NCBI GenBank assembly: GCA_021432635.1
Contig: MU270036.1
Span: forward strand, 199,445 to 263,444
Length of the DNA: 64,000 nucleotides
Direction of reading: 5' to 3'
Origin: Thozetella sp. PMI_491
Lineage: Eukaryota; Ascomycota; Sordariomycetes; Chaetosphaeriales; Chaetosphaeriaceae
Position numbers and translations under genes: made by a program. Shown here one piece after another: positions 34,008 to 45,436 of this stretch. The notes under the pieces are model-generated. The model made no database searches, had not been told where the DNA came from, and saw nothing but the letters and a program-made list of their open reading frames with translations. How positions within the stretch are numbered: position 1 is the stretch's first letter; each line of letters opens with the position of its first letter.

Positions 34008-35758
34008 TCAGACGAACAAGGGCAACGTCTCGCTAGAGCTGAGAACAATGCCTAACTTATCCGCATACCCAATTTCCTTTCCATCAAGATCATCCTGGAC
34101 CCATATCGATTGAAGGATGAGCTCGATGAAACTCAAGTTTCGCGCCGGCATGTTGTGTCGAGTCCTGCTAATGAGCTCCAGGAGGATGGCTCTGCGCTCA
34201 TCAGTTCGAGCTTCCAGGCCGAATATTAACAGAGGGAATGGGCGGTGATAGGTATCTAGTTGCCGAAGTATGCCGAAAGCCTTATTGACCCATGTAATGA
34301 TGCTATCTTGTCCAAGGGAGTCGGCTATTCTCCCTGAGTAGACGACAGTGGCCAGGCGAAACAGCTCCAGGTCGGCGGCGTCTCCTAAATGTGTCTCTCG
34401 CATTATTGGACCTAACCCATCCCCGATATCCGGAATCGGCATGCCCAACAGCTCTTTTTGGCACGATATGAAGTATGCTCTGACGTCATTTTGCGGGCGC
34501 TCAGAGGCGTTAAATTTCCAGCTGTAGTCGCACGTGCTCACAAGCACTCTGAGGATTGTATGGGAGAGTGGCCCCCAATCTGGCATCTGGCAATCTTTAG
34601 GACTCCTGACGTTGGACGATGATGATGTATAGAGGTGCAACTTACACTTAGTCTATAGCACCCAGAGCTTCTCAACCGTGCCAGACGTTCGCCGACGAGC
34701 TTTACATAGGCATCTCCGACAGCAATATGGCGGCGCCAATGTCGGACGCTAAAACTAGACATGGCGTCATGATACTGCACCCACAATAGTAAGGGCATAA
34801 AATCGTGGTCGGGGATGCGCTTCTGGAGAAGCTGGGATACACGAATCACATCCTTGGCCCCAAAAAGATGCCATATCCAGAGTCCACTAGTATCCGTAGC
34901 TTGTTGCGCCTATGTGCCAGGGTCAGCGCCTCAAACGGGCTTTGCGGGGCTTGGGTGCGGTTACCTCGAAGGTGCATAGTAACATGCCTGCTGCGATGTG
35001 CTGAAGCGCCTCTTTCGTGTTGATCCCTGTGGCTAGTGATGCCGTCAGGGCTCGGAGAGCGGACCACTTGAGACTGTTGGCTTGTGGTTGCGGTCCGAAT
35101 CGGTGGATATAAGACACGGCAAGCACGGACTGCATCAGCGCTTCGGTCGCCGGCGACCCGTCCGAGAGAGCCATTCGCAATAATACCTCGCGTATTACCG
35201 CGACGTTCTGGCCGTATGCCACAAGAGAATAGGAGGCAACAGCCTTGACTGGAGACGCATTTAGCTTGGCTTCCTCTGACGGGTGGGTGAATCTGGGGGA
35301 GATACAGTACTGGAGCAAATCCCCACTCTTGGGGTTTAGGCGAATTGGATCCCATGGGAGTGTAAGAGGGATAGGTGGTGGAAGTAACTGCGTCATGTCG
35401 AAGGATGTACCCTTTAGCCGGAGGCTAGAGATGTAGTGGTGCATCTCGATATCCCATGAAGAGGCATTCACTGTTGAAATCGGACGACCGTCCCAAGGCC
35501 GCCTCCCGATTGACATGGGTAGATTCGCAACAATCGTGCGCTTCCTATCCTTCTCATTAGGCCATGACAGCTGGAGACTGTATCCCCTGCACTCCCTCTT
35601 TGCTCGGCTACACCTTTGGCAAACCGGCACAGTCCGGTCGCAGCGCACCTTGCGATCTAGCAAGATGTACAACCATTAGCGCCGCTTAAATTTGTCAGCT
35701 TCGACGACCGAGAAAGCAATCCATTACCTCTACATGTTCCACACCCTTTCTTCCCCAT
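34008..35758 (-). CDS. Zn2Cys6 transcription factor, fungal_trans_2 type
   Basis: Four exons: 35728-35758 (31 nt), 34965-35656, 34646-34909 and 34008-34586, about 521 aa. The tiny first exon encodes MGKKGCGTCR, and joining across GTAATG...TTGCTAG gives C6, C9, C16, C23, C26 and C33, a complete cluster with very short leader. The body has the C-terminal regulatory-domain pattern: ALQHIAAGMLLCTFE joined to AQQATDTSGLWIWHLFGAKD, then FMPLLLWVQYHDAMSSFS and further FRLATVVYSGRI. The third intron is the weakest point; ending it at TGCCAG keeps frame, but nearby acceptors exist. It is tail to tail with the Dabb gene and divergent from the SDR. Confidence 0.8.
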
Positions 35759-36400
35759 TCTATCGTAAGAGCGGCGTGGAAGCGATTACCAATGCTTCGG
35801 CGATGCCAGGGGCTATGCTGAGGTGGACTAGATGCAACGGACCGACTAGATGGGCTTGGGCCGCCAGTGTGCTCGGAAAAAGTTGCTTCGCGATGTGGTG
35901 TAGATGTCAAGCCGTGCAGATGAGATGGTAGAGGTATCGTCCGTTATAGTGTCCAATATACTGTATGCAGGACGCTATATTCCGTCGCACCATTTGTCAG
36001 CCCCGAGCCTAGGTTGGGTAGAGTGGGGCCGCTGGGTCGAATATTCAACTTTCTGCGAGCGTCTCCACCCAGCGACTATTCCGCATCGGGAATGATGCAT
36101 CAACTGTACATTGAAGAGCCGACACTGAGGTTGGTGTTTCGCTAGGCGGCAGGTTTGATCGAGAATCACTATGCTCTCCAGCACATTGATTGATGGTAAG
36201 AATTCCCGAGGCTGTTTAGAAGGGGTCCGTAGTTGTGGAAAACGAAACGGAGCTGCGAAAAGCCTATGCATTATAAATAGGGCTTCGAAGCCCAGCTTGG
36301 ATTCATTCAATTCATCACATCTGCCACTGACCTGCCTCTATCTCGTATCTTACATCCCTTCGAAGTTTCTTCCACACTACTTGCGTCGACCTAAGTCACG
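35759..36400. other. Divergent intergenic region, regulator / SDR
   Basis: About 640 bp between the start of the minus-strand regulator and the SDR start. TATAAATA near 36271 lies about 130 bp before the SDR ATG and may be its TATA element. Confidence 0.45.
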
Positions 36401-37439
36401 ATGGTGTCATATGTCATCACCGGGGCGTCCCGTGGTATCGGTGTATGTTATCCCCGCCCGCTTGCCTCAGATGAAATGCTTATGCCGGACGACAGTTTGG
36501 GTTTCTCCGAGAGCTCTCAGCCGACGCGTCCAACGTCGTCATCGGGCTTGTGCGAGACAAAGTGACGACAGAAAACAAAATCGCGGCTGAGATAGGCAAA
36601 AGACAAAATATCTACATCCTGCAAGCCGATATTACCGACTCCGCCTCTCTGAAGGAAAGCAATTGGAACCATACCATGTCCTTGACTCTGCTAACAAGGC
36701 TTTGTAGACGGCTGCTGGAGAGGTGTCAAAGATCACCGGTGGGAGTCTCGACATTCTTATCGCTAATGCGGCCTTCATGAGCCCATGGTCCGCTTGGACT
36801 ACGGTCGATATTGGGTAAGCAGCACAGCGCGTAAAGCGGTGCCCTACCCAGATTATGCAGTTGAATAACATACAAGACAGGGCTGAAGAGCCCGAGCGCT
36901 TCGACCAGGACTTTTTAGACGCCTACAAAGCCAATGTCCTCGGCAACCTTCATCTCTTCACACTCTTCCTGCCGCTCATCCTCAAGGGCAAGGTCAAGAA
37001 AGTCATCGCCATCTCCAGTGGTATGGCGGATGACGACCTAACCCGCACGTATGATCTCGACTTGAACGCGCCCTACGCCGTCACCAAATCCGCGCTGAAC
37101 ACGGTGGTGGCAAAGTTCAGCGCCCGGTACCGGCAGGATGGGGTGCTATTCATGTCCATTTGCCCCGGGTCGGTCGACACGGGATATAAGGACAAGGGTG
37201 CGTGATTTGGGTACATGAGCGTCCACATGGTTGCTAACTTTTTGGCAGTGCCCGAAGACAAGGGGGAAAAGTTACAAGAGATGCTGGTTAAATTTAAAAC
37301 CTATGCACCGCACTTTACCGGGATGGCCACCGTGGAGGCTGCCGTTAAGGATACGTTGTCCGTCATAGACAAGGCTAGTGTTGCGAACGGTTCAGCTGGC
37401 GCGTTCGTATCCCATCTGGGAAATAGGCAGTGGCTCTAG
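36401..37439 (+). CDS. Short-chain dehydrogenase/reductase with a GA-AG intron
   Basis: Five exons: 36401-36442, 36496-36654, 36708-36814, 36881-37197 and 37249-37439, 271 aa. Classical SDR motifs are present: TGASRGIG at residues 7-14, ILIANAA, a Ser in AISSG and YAVTK. Cofactor should be NAD(P)(H). The second intron is odd. Protein homology (SLK joined to TAAGEVSKITGG) and the branch and acceptor (GCTAAC, TTTGTAG) are clear, but the donor reads AAG|GAAAGC where AAG|GTAAGC is expected. If that 53-nt intron stays in, the frame stops at 36780 after roughly half the protein. So the gene is either spliced at a rare GA donor, recently broken, or miscalled at one base. It ends the 26.7-37.4 kb set. 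Confidence 0.8.
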
Positions 37440-37738
37440 ATAGACGGGAGGCAACGCAGCGGCTCGCAGCGATTCTATCGCCCTCGCCAAATAGTAGAGT
37501 AGCCACTCCCACTGCACCAGCCAAAGGTCTCATACGGATGAACAGAAAGGCCGCACAACTGACAAGATGAACTGGTTCGCGTAGTAAATATTATATTCTC
37601 AGTTGCCTTTTCGACGTTCGGTCTTCTGAGCATGAAAGCAGAGACCCATTTGGAACCCCCAAACACCCCCGCTGATGCTCCAATGTCCTTCTCATGTGAT
37701 ATAGCACGAGAACTGTAGCCAAATTCTTTTCCTCGTCC

Positions 37739-38665
37739 CTATGCTAGCTCAGCCATGTGTCTTCCGTCGGCGCGCATCTCGACTGGCCTACCCATCGCAT
37801 TCAGCTCCGGTGTCTTGTGCGGGTCCGGCAGCTCCGCATGATGCATGGAATCCATCATTTCCGCATACTGCGGCGGGGGCGGCTGCTGTGGCTTGTAAGT
37901 ACCGTCTTCCATCCCCCGCCGCTGCCGCCGCTGCCGGATCCTGTACGCCACAAATAAAGCTCCCAGGATCAGCAGAACCCCAACTGCCACTCCGATACCG
38001 ATGCCAGCCTTCGCACCGCCCGACAGCCCACCCGCCTCCTGAGAGCCCTGCCCTGTCTCCGTCGACTGAGCACCACCACTCGTGTTAGACCCGCTGGACG
38101 AGCCCGAGTGAACAGAGCTGGAGGACCCGCCGGAAGCGTTGTCCCACTCTGGGTCACCGTCGGAGCGCCGCACGATTGGGCCGTACGCCTCGATCTGGAC
38201 ATCGTTGGCCGTGCGGGTTACGACGGTAGGTGACACGGTGGTGGATGTCATTGTCGTCGTGTCGACGCTGCCATCGGGGCCAGTATTCGTGACTACCGAC
38301 TCATGGTAGCCGTAGTAGGTGAGGCTGATAAATGTGTTTTGTGTGATGGGCTTCGTACAGCCAAACGGATCACCCGAGCGGTCGACACCGGTGTGGCAAG
38401 TATACCCGGTCGGGCAGCACTGTCCTTCGGTCACGGAGCCGGAGTCTCCCTGGAAGGAACATGCTATCGTATAGCCCGACGGGCATATGCCCGGTGAGTA
38501 GTAATGGCCGGCAAAAGGGTTGAACGATGGTGGCAGACATGCGTCGGTCGAGATTGGGCCGTACTGCAGCCAATTGACCGTGTTAGACTCGACGAAGATG
38601 GTCGTCGCGCACGAGGCGGACGCCGCCGGCGCAAAGGCGGTCGTGAGGGGGCCAAGGTTGGTCAT
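37739..38665 (-). CDS. Single-pass membrane protein with Ser/Gly-rich stalk
   Basis: Single exon, 308 aa from MTNLGPLTTAF, a common start in this type of fungal protein; an upstream in-frame ATG at 38782 would add 39 unlikely residues. The N-terminal half is Cys-rich (PSGYTIACSF, GQCCPTGYTCHTG) and lacks an obvious signal peptide. A Ser/Gly/Thr-rich stalk leads to one transmembrane helix (AGIGIGVAVGVLLILGALFV), then a basic stop (RIRQRRQRR) and a Pro/Gln-rich cytoplasmic tail. The layout fits a plasma-membrane surface protein, perhaps a wall sensor or adhesin. I know no biochemical function. Confidence 0.75.
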   Translation of the reverse strand: MTNLGPLTTAFAPAASASCATTIFVESNTVNWLQYGPISTDACLPPSFNPFAGHYYSPGICPSGYTIACSFQGDSGSVTEGQCCPTGYTCHTGVDRSGDPFGCTKPITQNTFISLTYYGYHESVVTNTGPDGSVDTTTMTSTTVSPTVVTRTANDVQIEAYGPIVRRSDGDPEWDNASGGSSSSVHSGSSSGSNTSGGAQSTETGQGSQEAGGLSGGAKAGIGIGVAVGVLLILGALFVAYRIRQRRQRRGMEDGTYKPQQPPPPQYAEMMDSMHHAELPDPHKTPELNAMGRPVEMRADGRHMAELA

Positions 38666-41600
38666 CGTCCGGCAGTTTGGAGTGAAGTTGGGCTCGGCCC
38701 ACAACTGACGATCAGGGAGGGGGAGCGAGGTTTTTCCCTCATCGCCCCAGGTGGGCCGGCCATGGCAGGTAGGAGGAAGCAAGGGTTGATGAGCCAGCCT
38801 TATTATCCAGAAGAGGATCGCTCAACGGGCAAAGGAGGTGGGTCTGCCGATCCTTTCGCGACTGATGAAACCATTGCCGTATAGTCCGGAGGTCTCATTG
38901 GTAAATAGCCCCTGGCTGAGCCGCACAGCCTGCCACAATTTTGGACATACGCAGACTAGAGTGTCTCGACGCGCTAAAAGGTTCGGCTGTGGCGCACGGG
39001 CGACTTCCTACCTGCTCAAGTGTACGAAAGTCGCGTTGCCCCCATGCAACTTGCAGTAAGATTGATAATCGAGGTTGTCGCTAAGGAGCGGGGTCCAGCC
39101 CGTTTTCGTGGAAACTAGACCGCTTTCTCGATACTTATCTCGCTGTTCGTTAGCCAAGTTCTACCTCGCCTCGCTGCCCATGGCCTGTTACGGTTAGTCC
39201 CGCCAAATATATTCGTCACCTCCTCCCTACTTCACCCACGCCCTAAAGTGGGGGATTTAGGACACTTCGCAACCTCTTGTCTTGTCTTCTAAAATGGCAT
39301 CGTGTCTATGGCCGTGGTGACCCGTTGAAACCCAAATAAGATTGATGAAGTCTTCATGCCTGTCGGCGACTAGGATTTATCTATGGCTCTGCATCCCCGA
39401 ACACTATTCCACCAATACATCCAGCTTTCCATACTCCCGCCCATCAGAAAGGCAAGGTCGACAAGTGGAAGATCTAGAGCCTCGCGCCCCATATCTGCAC
39501 TTCCCGGAGTCGTAGGCGTTAGAACCTGATCCCCCTCGACGACAAGTATTGAAGCAAACATGAAGCCAATCTGTTGATTGTGATGCTAACAGCATATCAT
39601 TGCGGAAGGCTTGGCCGAGGGTATTCTCACCGTCTGATCTTGGCTTCTCCCACTAGCTGACCTGCTTCGAATACATCTTGCTTTCCTCCACCACTAGAAG
39701 TTTGCTCATCCGGACCCTAACCAGGCCGATTCTCCTCGACAGGCGCCAATTGTGTCTCGTAGACCGTAGCCTAGTGTTTCCGAGTCCACCAATACGACCG
39801 AACTTACTGCAACGAGTCCTGCGATGACATTGACAGTCCCGAAAACTTTGGGGTGTCTGCTTCAATAATTAATTATTGGCTTAGAGAAGAGATTACATCG
39901 CTCTTGGAGGGGATTGACAACTCCAAGCGTGCTGCAAAAGGAAAGGAGCCCAAGATCCGCAAGCCAAGAGCAAAGCGAAGGGAGTCGTGCGGCGAGTTCT
40001 GCAAAACGACGTACTGTATCTGGCTATTGTTAGCCTACGTATGCCAGAGGAGGTTACAAATTCGGCCGAGGCGCTTCAGAAGGTGATGGCCGAGATGGAG
40101 CTGCCTGCATACTGATCCAAGATCCCTGCTGTGGGCACCAGATAGCGGAGGAATGAGAGCGAGCGGATAGCTATCTGATCAGATGCCTAGCTCTCTGCCT
40201 TACACAAGTCCAGACAGTGCCACAGCGAGGCGTCCGTCCAATGGCCTCGTGGCGTAACTCCGTAGTGCTTCAAGACCTCCGAAACTCATCAATATTTGCG
40301 AGTACGGAACGGTGATCACGATTTCTCTGATTCCTCGTTGGGCTCTATCCCGATCTGGTCTTCGGAGGCTGTTTGCGAGCAGGGATCTTTTTTAATATGC
40401 GGGCCGCCGCAGTGATAGCTTTCAGGGTTTTTTGTATCGGTTTCTAGTCGGGAACGGCTGAATCGTGATCGGTGTGCGTAGAGGTAGAGGCGGCACTGTG
40501 AGGACGCAGCTGTCGACCTAGGGGCACGATATCCCCAATCGCGAGCAGTGTATCCTCAGCTAGGAGCGGCAGCTGGCGCTTCCGCCTCAGAAGAGGCCAA
40601 AAGTACCTCGGATAGGTCTGTTTCTCGCAAAGTATAGCTCTCAAACCTCCTCCGCGCCATAGTTACCCCTTTATTCCCGCATCGTGAGCCCGTGCCCTTA
40701 GGCGCTATACCATGTAATTGGGTGCTCCGGAGCTTCGCGGTGCGAGCGGAAACCTTCCGCTGGGCTCTCCCTAGTAGATTCAAACTGACAGCGCTAGTTC
40801 CAGTTGCTCAGCCCTGCCGCCTTGCTTCTACAACGATCCTGTCTCAGGGGCGGGCGGGGCGGACGTAGAATAACTCCATTCACCACTAACTCGCTTTGGT
40901 ACTCTAACCGAGTGAGCAATCATGTAAATCTTAGCTCGGAGTTGGACATAATTCCGTGGCCCCTTACACGTGGGTAGACCAGCCTATGCTGGGGTGGACC
41001 GGAAACTTCCCGGTGGCCATGTATGTGCCTCCTTGGCGGATTTACATCAATCCCCGGATAGTCTCAGCCTTGTCACTCGTAACGGCCCCGGGGGTGCAGC
41101 TTATCATGGGCTTGGCCTAGAGCATCGCCTATGCTGGGGGTTGGCCCTACGAGTGGGTGAAACAGTGACCGCCCGATAGGCGATGCACGGGCCAGAGCGA
41201 GGGCCACAGACAGCTGTGGAGAATGTACAAACGAGCCGACAAATCACGCCGCCAGCTCGCGCCATGGGGCTTGTAGAAAAAGGTAACTGATTCGGGAAAG
41301 AATAGCTTTCAGTGTGGCCGAGTGAACAAGCATGTAAAACTCAGATATCCCAATTCAAACATATTTCAGGAGCCTCCTAGAAAATGTACCAGCCAATGAG
41401 ACGCGAATAGGGGTGCCTAAATGCTCTAGCCCCATGCCAGGCCGCCTATTCTGTCTTCCCAATGTCAATCTCGCTGGCGCTAACATCGTCAGATGTGAGG
41501 CTGTACCTGACCCTGGCCGCACAATGCGACTGGATCATCGGTCTAGTCTCCGGACTGCAAACCTCGGCTCTCAAGTCGCTGGGCCAAGTTCTAACTTAGA

Positions 41601-41963
41601 CAACGGCAGAGGCTAGGCATATTGTATGCAAGGACCTCCAGCAAGAGACCTGGTCGAGAGTGGGCGACAGGATTTGATCTCGCCGATCTCTCCTTGCTCA
41701 TTTGCGGCGGTGCAAAGGACCGCTGACAAAGGCGTCTGTTTACCAATGCAAGATGCCGATATCTATGATTGAAGCTGATCATCTACATAAGTATATAACT
41801 GATAGGCTCTCCTGGTCGTATTGCGAGACTCATCGCAGCAACCGACAACGCCTGCTAGTTTCCATCGCTCAAACCTCCCGCTGAGCTGAATCCATAACTA
41901 TCTCAACTTTCTCTCCATCTGCAAGCCTTTGAGCCCTGCCAGTCCAAATATCAGAAAGCAACC
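38666..41963. other. Long gene-poor region with repeat debris
   Basis: About 3.3 kb without a supported gene. It has short frames only, and near 40.9-41.3 kb imperfect direct repeats (listed separately) that suggest remnants of an old repeat. Confidence 0.5.
40908..41344. repeat. Imperfect 27-bp direct repeat pair
   Basis: CCGAGTGAGCAATCATGTAA and seven more bases at 40908-40934 recur at 41318-41344 with 23 of 27 matches. The string CCTATGCTGGGG also occurs twice between them. Origin unknown. Confidence 0.6.
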
Positions 41964-42712
41964 ATGAAGCTTAGCCTCGCTACCTCGATCATCGCCTGCT
42001 CCAGCTTGGCCATGGCTGCCACTGGGCTACAGGGCAAGCTTGTCTCTCGCGATCTCACGTCAATCCTGGCGACGTTGGATAACCTCACGAACATAGTCCA
42101 CTCTTTCACTACGACCATCAAGGCCTGGCCGAATGGGACTCTGTCGCCGGAGTCTGTGGCAGCCGACTTCAACACTTTTCTTGATGCCGAAGCACTTCAA
42201 GTTCCTCTCTTTCTGGCCTCGACAAATTTGACTCTTGATGAGGTGGAAAACGGCGTCGTGCCCAACGCCGCCCCCTTCCGCGGAAACATCACCGAACTGA
42301 TCGAGACCATTGTCGGACGGAAGGCACAAATCGCACAGAGCAACCTGTGTACCCTGACTCGGCTGGGACTTGTTGGTATGCCAAACTTGCCCTACAGTTC
42401 TCCGCACGTTTCTCAATGAGACGCCTACTAATCTTGCCACCAGCATCCTCGTCGAGGGAGCAGGCCTTGCATGACGCGTTGGCGGAGAAATTTCCACCGC
42501 CGTACAATGTTTACGAGAACCCGGCCGTTCCTCTCTATGAGGGGGGTGTACTGGAGTTCACTGGTTCTAACTGCACTGATGCAACCAAATCTTCGTCTGG
42601 CCAGCCGGCCTCGACGTCGGCCCCCGTTGCTGGGAGCGCCGTGAAGCTGGGCCGGCGTGCTGGTAAGTTCGTCGCCGAGGCTATGCTGGCGGCCGGGATT
42701 CTTATTTTCTAA
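41964..42712 (+). CDS. HsbA-like secreted cell-wall protein
   Basis: Two exons, 41964-42375 and 42444-42712, joined across a 68-nt intron (GTATGC...CACCAG), 226 aa. A signal peptide (MKLSLATSIIACSSLAMA) is followed by an all-helical domain of the hydrophobic-surface-binding protein A / cell-wall galactomannoprotein type: ILATLDNLTNIVHSFTTTI, LTLDEVENGV, then across the intron SSREQALHDALAEKFP. A Ser/Thr-rich stretch (SSSGQPASTSAPVAGS) and a hydrophobic C-terminus (AEAMLAAGILIF) resemble a GPI-anchor signal, so it may be wall- or membrane-attached. HsbA proteins bind hydrophobic surfaces and help recruit esterases in Aspergillus. The next gene on the same strand is a secreted carboxylesterase. 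Confidence 0.82.
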
Positions 42713-43660
42713 ATCATCTTCTAGCTCACTAGAGAAGCTGAGGGTGCTGAAAAATGGCCCAGCCTTTGTTACATGAGCTATTGGGTGGACTAGAAGCATC
42801 GGGAAGCCGGGTATATGGTGTAGAATATAGAATTGTTCACTCGACGCACTTTTCATCAATATCCAAGCAGCTAAGAAAATACCCTAAATTTTCTTTACGG
42901 CCGCGGCCAGTTCAGTACCTCATCTATAGGGGGCCAAGGAACTGCTGTGGATTCAATGTTTTCGCGGAACTCTTGCCAATCATTTAGCCCAGGCTATGGA
43001 AAACCAACCGGTATACAGAGTCATAATATGTACGATGGCAGTGCTCTCTGAGCTGAGTGAGCAAGAAATTTCTAGAGATGTAGAGTTCGGACAAGTCAAG
43101 TTAGGAAAAGTTTGGGCGGGTGGGTGTCTTCGGCGTTCGGTGGTGCCGACGGGGTGGCGGCGGGGCGTCGATTGTAAGCTCGATCCTGGGGTTCGGGAAG
43201 ATCTTGCGTAGCGAAGCCCGACCGCGACAGTTGCTGTTGCTTATGTTTCGATGCGCGTCAACTCGATTCTTGTCACCTCGATACGGAACGTCTTACTGCC
43301 AACCTGCTTGGTAATCCCTTATATCGACTACGGTAGCCCAATTTGGCCGGCCAAACTGGCCGGAGTCACGATGCTAATGATGCCAATGCGGACTAGTTCA
43401 CGGCCAATTTGGCCGGATCATCAACCCTCGGCGTTCAAAAGACGGATTTGGCGTATACCCAAGGGTATTCGACTACCATCGAATTATTCAGCCTCATCAA
43501 TAACGAGACGGAGATTGCGGTTGGATCGCGAGCAGTTCGAGCGGCCACGTTCAGTCCGTGAAGCGGCTGAAATGTCCTAAATATCATGTCGCATCCTCCT
43601 GCTGTCCCGTAATTCCCATCCCGTAGATTCCACCAAGCAGACGAGTCAATAGGCACCACC
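42713..43660. other. Intergenic, promoter of the carboxylesterase
   Basis: About 950 bp. It contains two copies of the 13-mer CCAATTTGGCCGG (43338-43350 and 43404-43416) with related GGCCGGCCAAACTGGCCGG sequence, 245-320 bp before the esterase ATG. No gene is supported. Confidence 0.45.
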
Positions 43661-45436
43661 ATGATGAACTCGCGAGTTCTCTCTATCCTTACAGCCTTTT
43701 TCTGGGCCGCGGCAGCCGCCTCTTCTGCGTCGGCTGACAGCTCCCCGACTCAGACGACTCTTGCCATTCCTGCAGGCACCGTCGTCGGTTCCGTTGTCGA
43801 TGGCGTCGAATACTTCCGCGGCATCCCTTTCGCTGAGCCGCCTACCGGCAATCTACGACTAAAGCCTCCCGTACGACTTGGTGCCTTTGACACTGTCCAG
43901 GCAACTGGCGTTGGACCAGCTTGCCCACAAATGGCATTGACGGATGTTCCACCGATCTTCCTCGAGGCAGTGTCCCAGCCGGCCGTCGCCGCCGCCGTTT
44001 TTCTCGGATCAGCTCTTGGAGACGCTCGCGAAGACTGCCTGACCATCTCCGTTATGCGTCCGGAGGGCGTCGCGCCCGATGCGAAGCTCCCCGTCCTGTT
44101 CTGGATCCACGGCGGCGGGTTCGAGCTTGGTAGCTCCCAGCCATACAACGCTTCAGTCCTGATTCCTCGAGCTGCTGCCGTGGATAAGCCCTTTATTTTC
44201 GTAGCTGTCAACTACCGCCTCGGGGGGTTCGGCTTCCTAGGAGGCAGTGAGATCCTCGCCGAGGGATCTGCTAACCTCGGTCTCCTCGACCAGCGGATGG
44301 GCTTGGAGTGGGTGGCCGATAATATTGCTGCCTTCGGGGGCGATCCCGACGCGGTGACAATCTGGGGCGAGAGTGCCGGCTCTTTCAGCGTCTTTGACCA
44401 ACTCGCGCTCTATGATGGTGACAGTACTTACAATGGCCGCCCGCTCTTTCGCGCTGCTATCATGGACAGTGGCAGCGTAGCATCTATTGCGCCGGTGGAC
44501 GGGGAAAAGGCGCAGTCAATTTTCGATGCTGTAGTCGAAGCAGCCGGCTGCTCGTCGGATACAGATTCCGACAAATTGGCATGCCTGCGCAGCGTCGACT
44601 ACGAAACTTTTCTAAGCGCAACGAATAGCGTCCCTGCTTTCTTGAGCTACGAAAGTATATCGCTAAGCTACATGCCCCGGCCTGATGGGAAGACCCTTAC
44701 TGAAAGCCCCCATATTCTGGCAAAGGACGGAAAATATGCCTCAGTACCGATCATCATCGGCTCGATGGAAGACGAGGTGAGCTGAGATACAACTTGGAGA
44801 GCTCTCCACAACTGTAACAGACACTGACGTCATTTGCAGGGCACCCTCTTTGCCCTCTTCCAGTCGAACATAACCAACGAGCCCGAGCTAGTATCCTATC
44901 TAAGCGACGTTATCTTCAAGGACGCCACCTATCAAGAAGTTGCGGCACTGGTGGACACATACCCCTACAAGAACGGCTCAGCCGGTAGCCCCTTTCGCAC
45001 CTGCGAGCTTAACAAGGTGTACCCGGAGTTCAAGCGGCTCGCCGCGATCCTGGGCGACTTCGAGTTCATGCTAACTAGGCGCGTATTCCTGGACTCAAGG
45101 GCGTCGTGGCTTCCAGCGTGGTCATTTTTGGCCAGCTGGGAGCACGGAACGCCGACCTTGGGCACTTTCCACACGGCAGACCTCCCGCACGTCTTTTACG
45201 GAAACGATCCCGCCAGCGTCGCAATCCAGGACCGCTACATTGCGTTCGTCAAGTCTCTTAACCCCAACGATGGATTGGCCTCTGTCGCCGCTGGCATGGA
45301 CACCTATTGGCCGGAATGGCATGAGTCGCGGCAGCTCCTCGAGCTCGGAGCGAATGCGACTCGTTTACTCCGTGACGATTTCAGGGCTGCTAGCTTCGAG
45401 TACATCAACTCTCACTTTGACGCATTGAAAGTCTAA
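43661..45436 (+). CDS. Secreted type-B carboxylesterase/lipase
   Basis: Two exons, 43661-44776 and 44840-45436, joined across 63 nt (GTGAGC...TTGCAG), 570 aa. A signal peptide covers about residues 1-25. The alpha/beta-hydrolase shows the family start ([20 protein letters not shown]), oxyanion HGGGF at 150-154, nucleophile Ser238 in GESAGS, acid Glu372 at EDEG (made exactly at the exon junction) and His483 in GTFH. The catalytic triad is complete. It should hydrolyse esters or lipids outside the cell. It lies 950 bp behind the HsbA-like gene on the same strand; HsbA-assisted esterase recruitment on hydrophobic surfaces is known in Aspergillus, so a functional pair is possible. Confidence 0.92.

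Noticed and set aside
39370-40086. Frames of 60-77 codons near 39.4-40.1 kb
   Set aside because: Short, no recognisable domain, and in a repeat-debris region.
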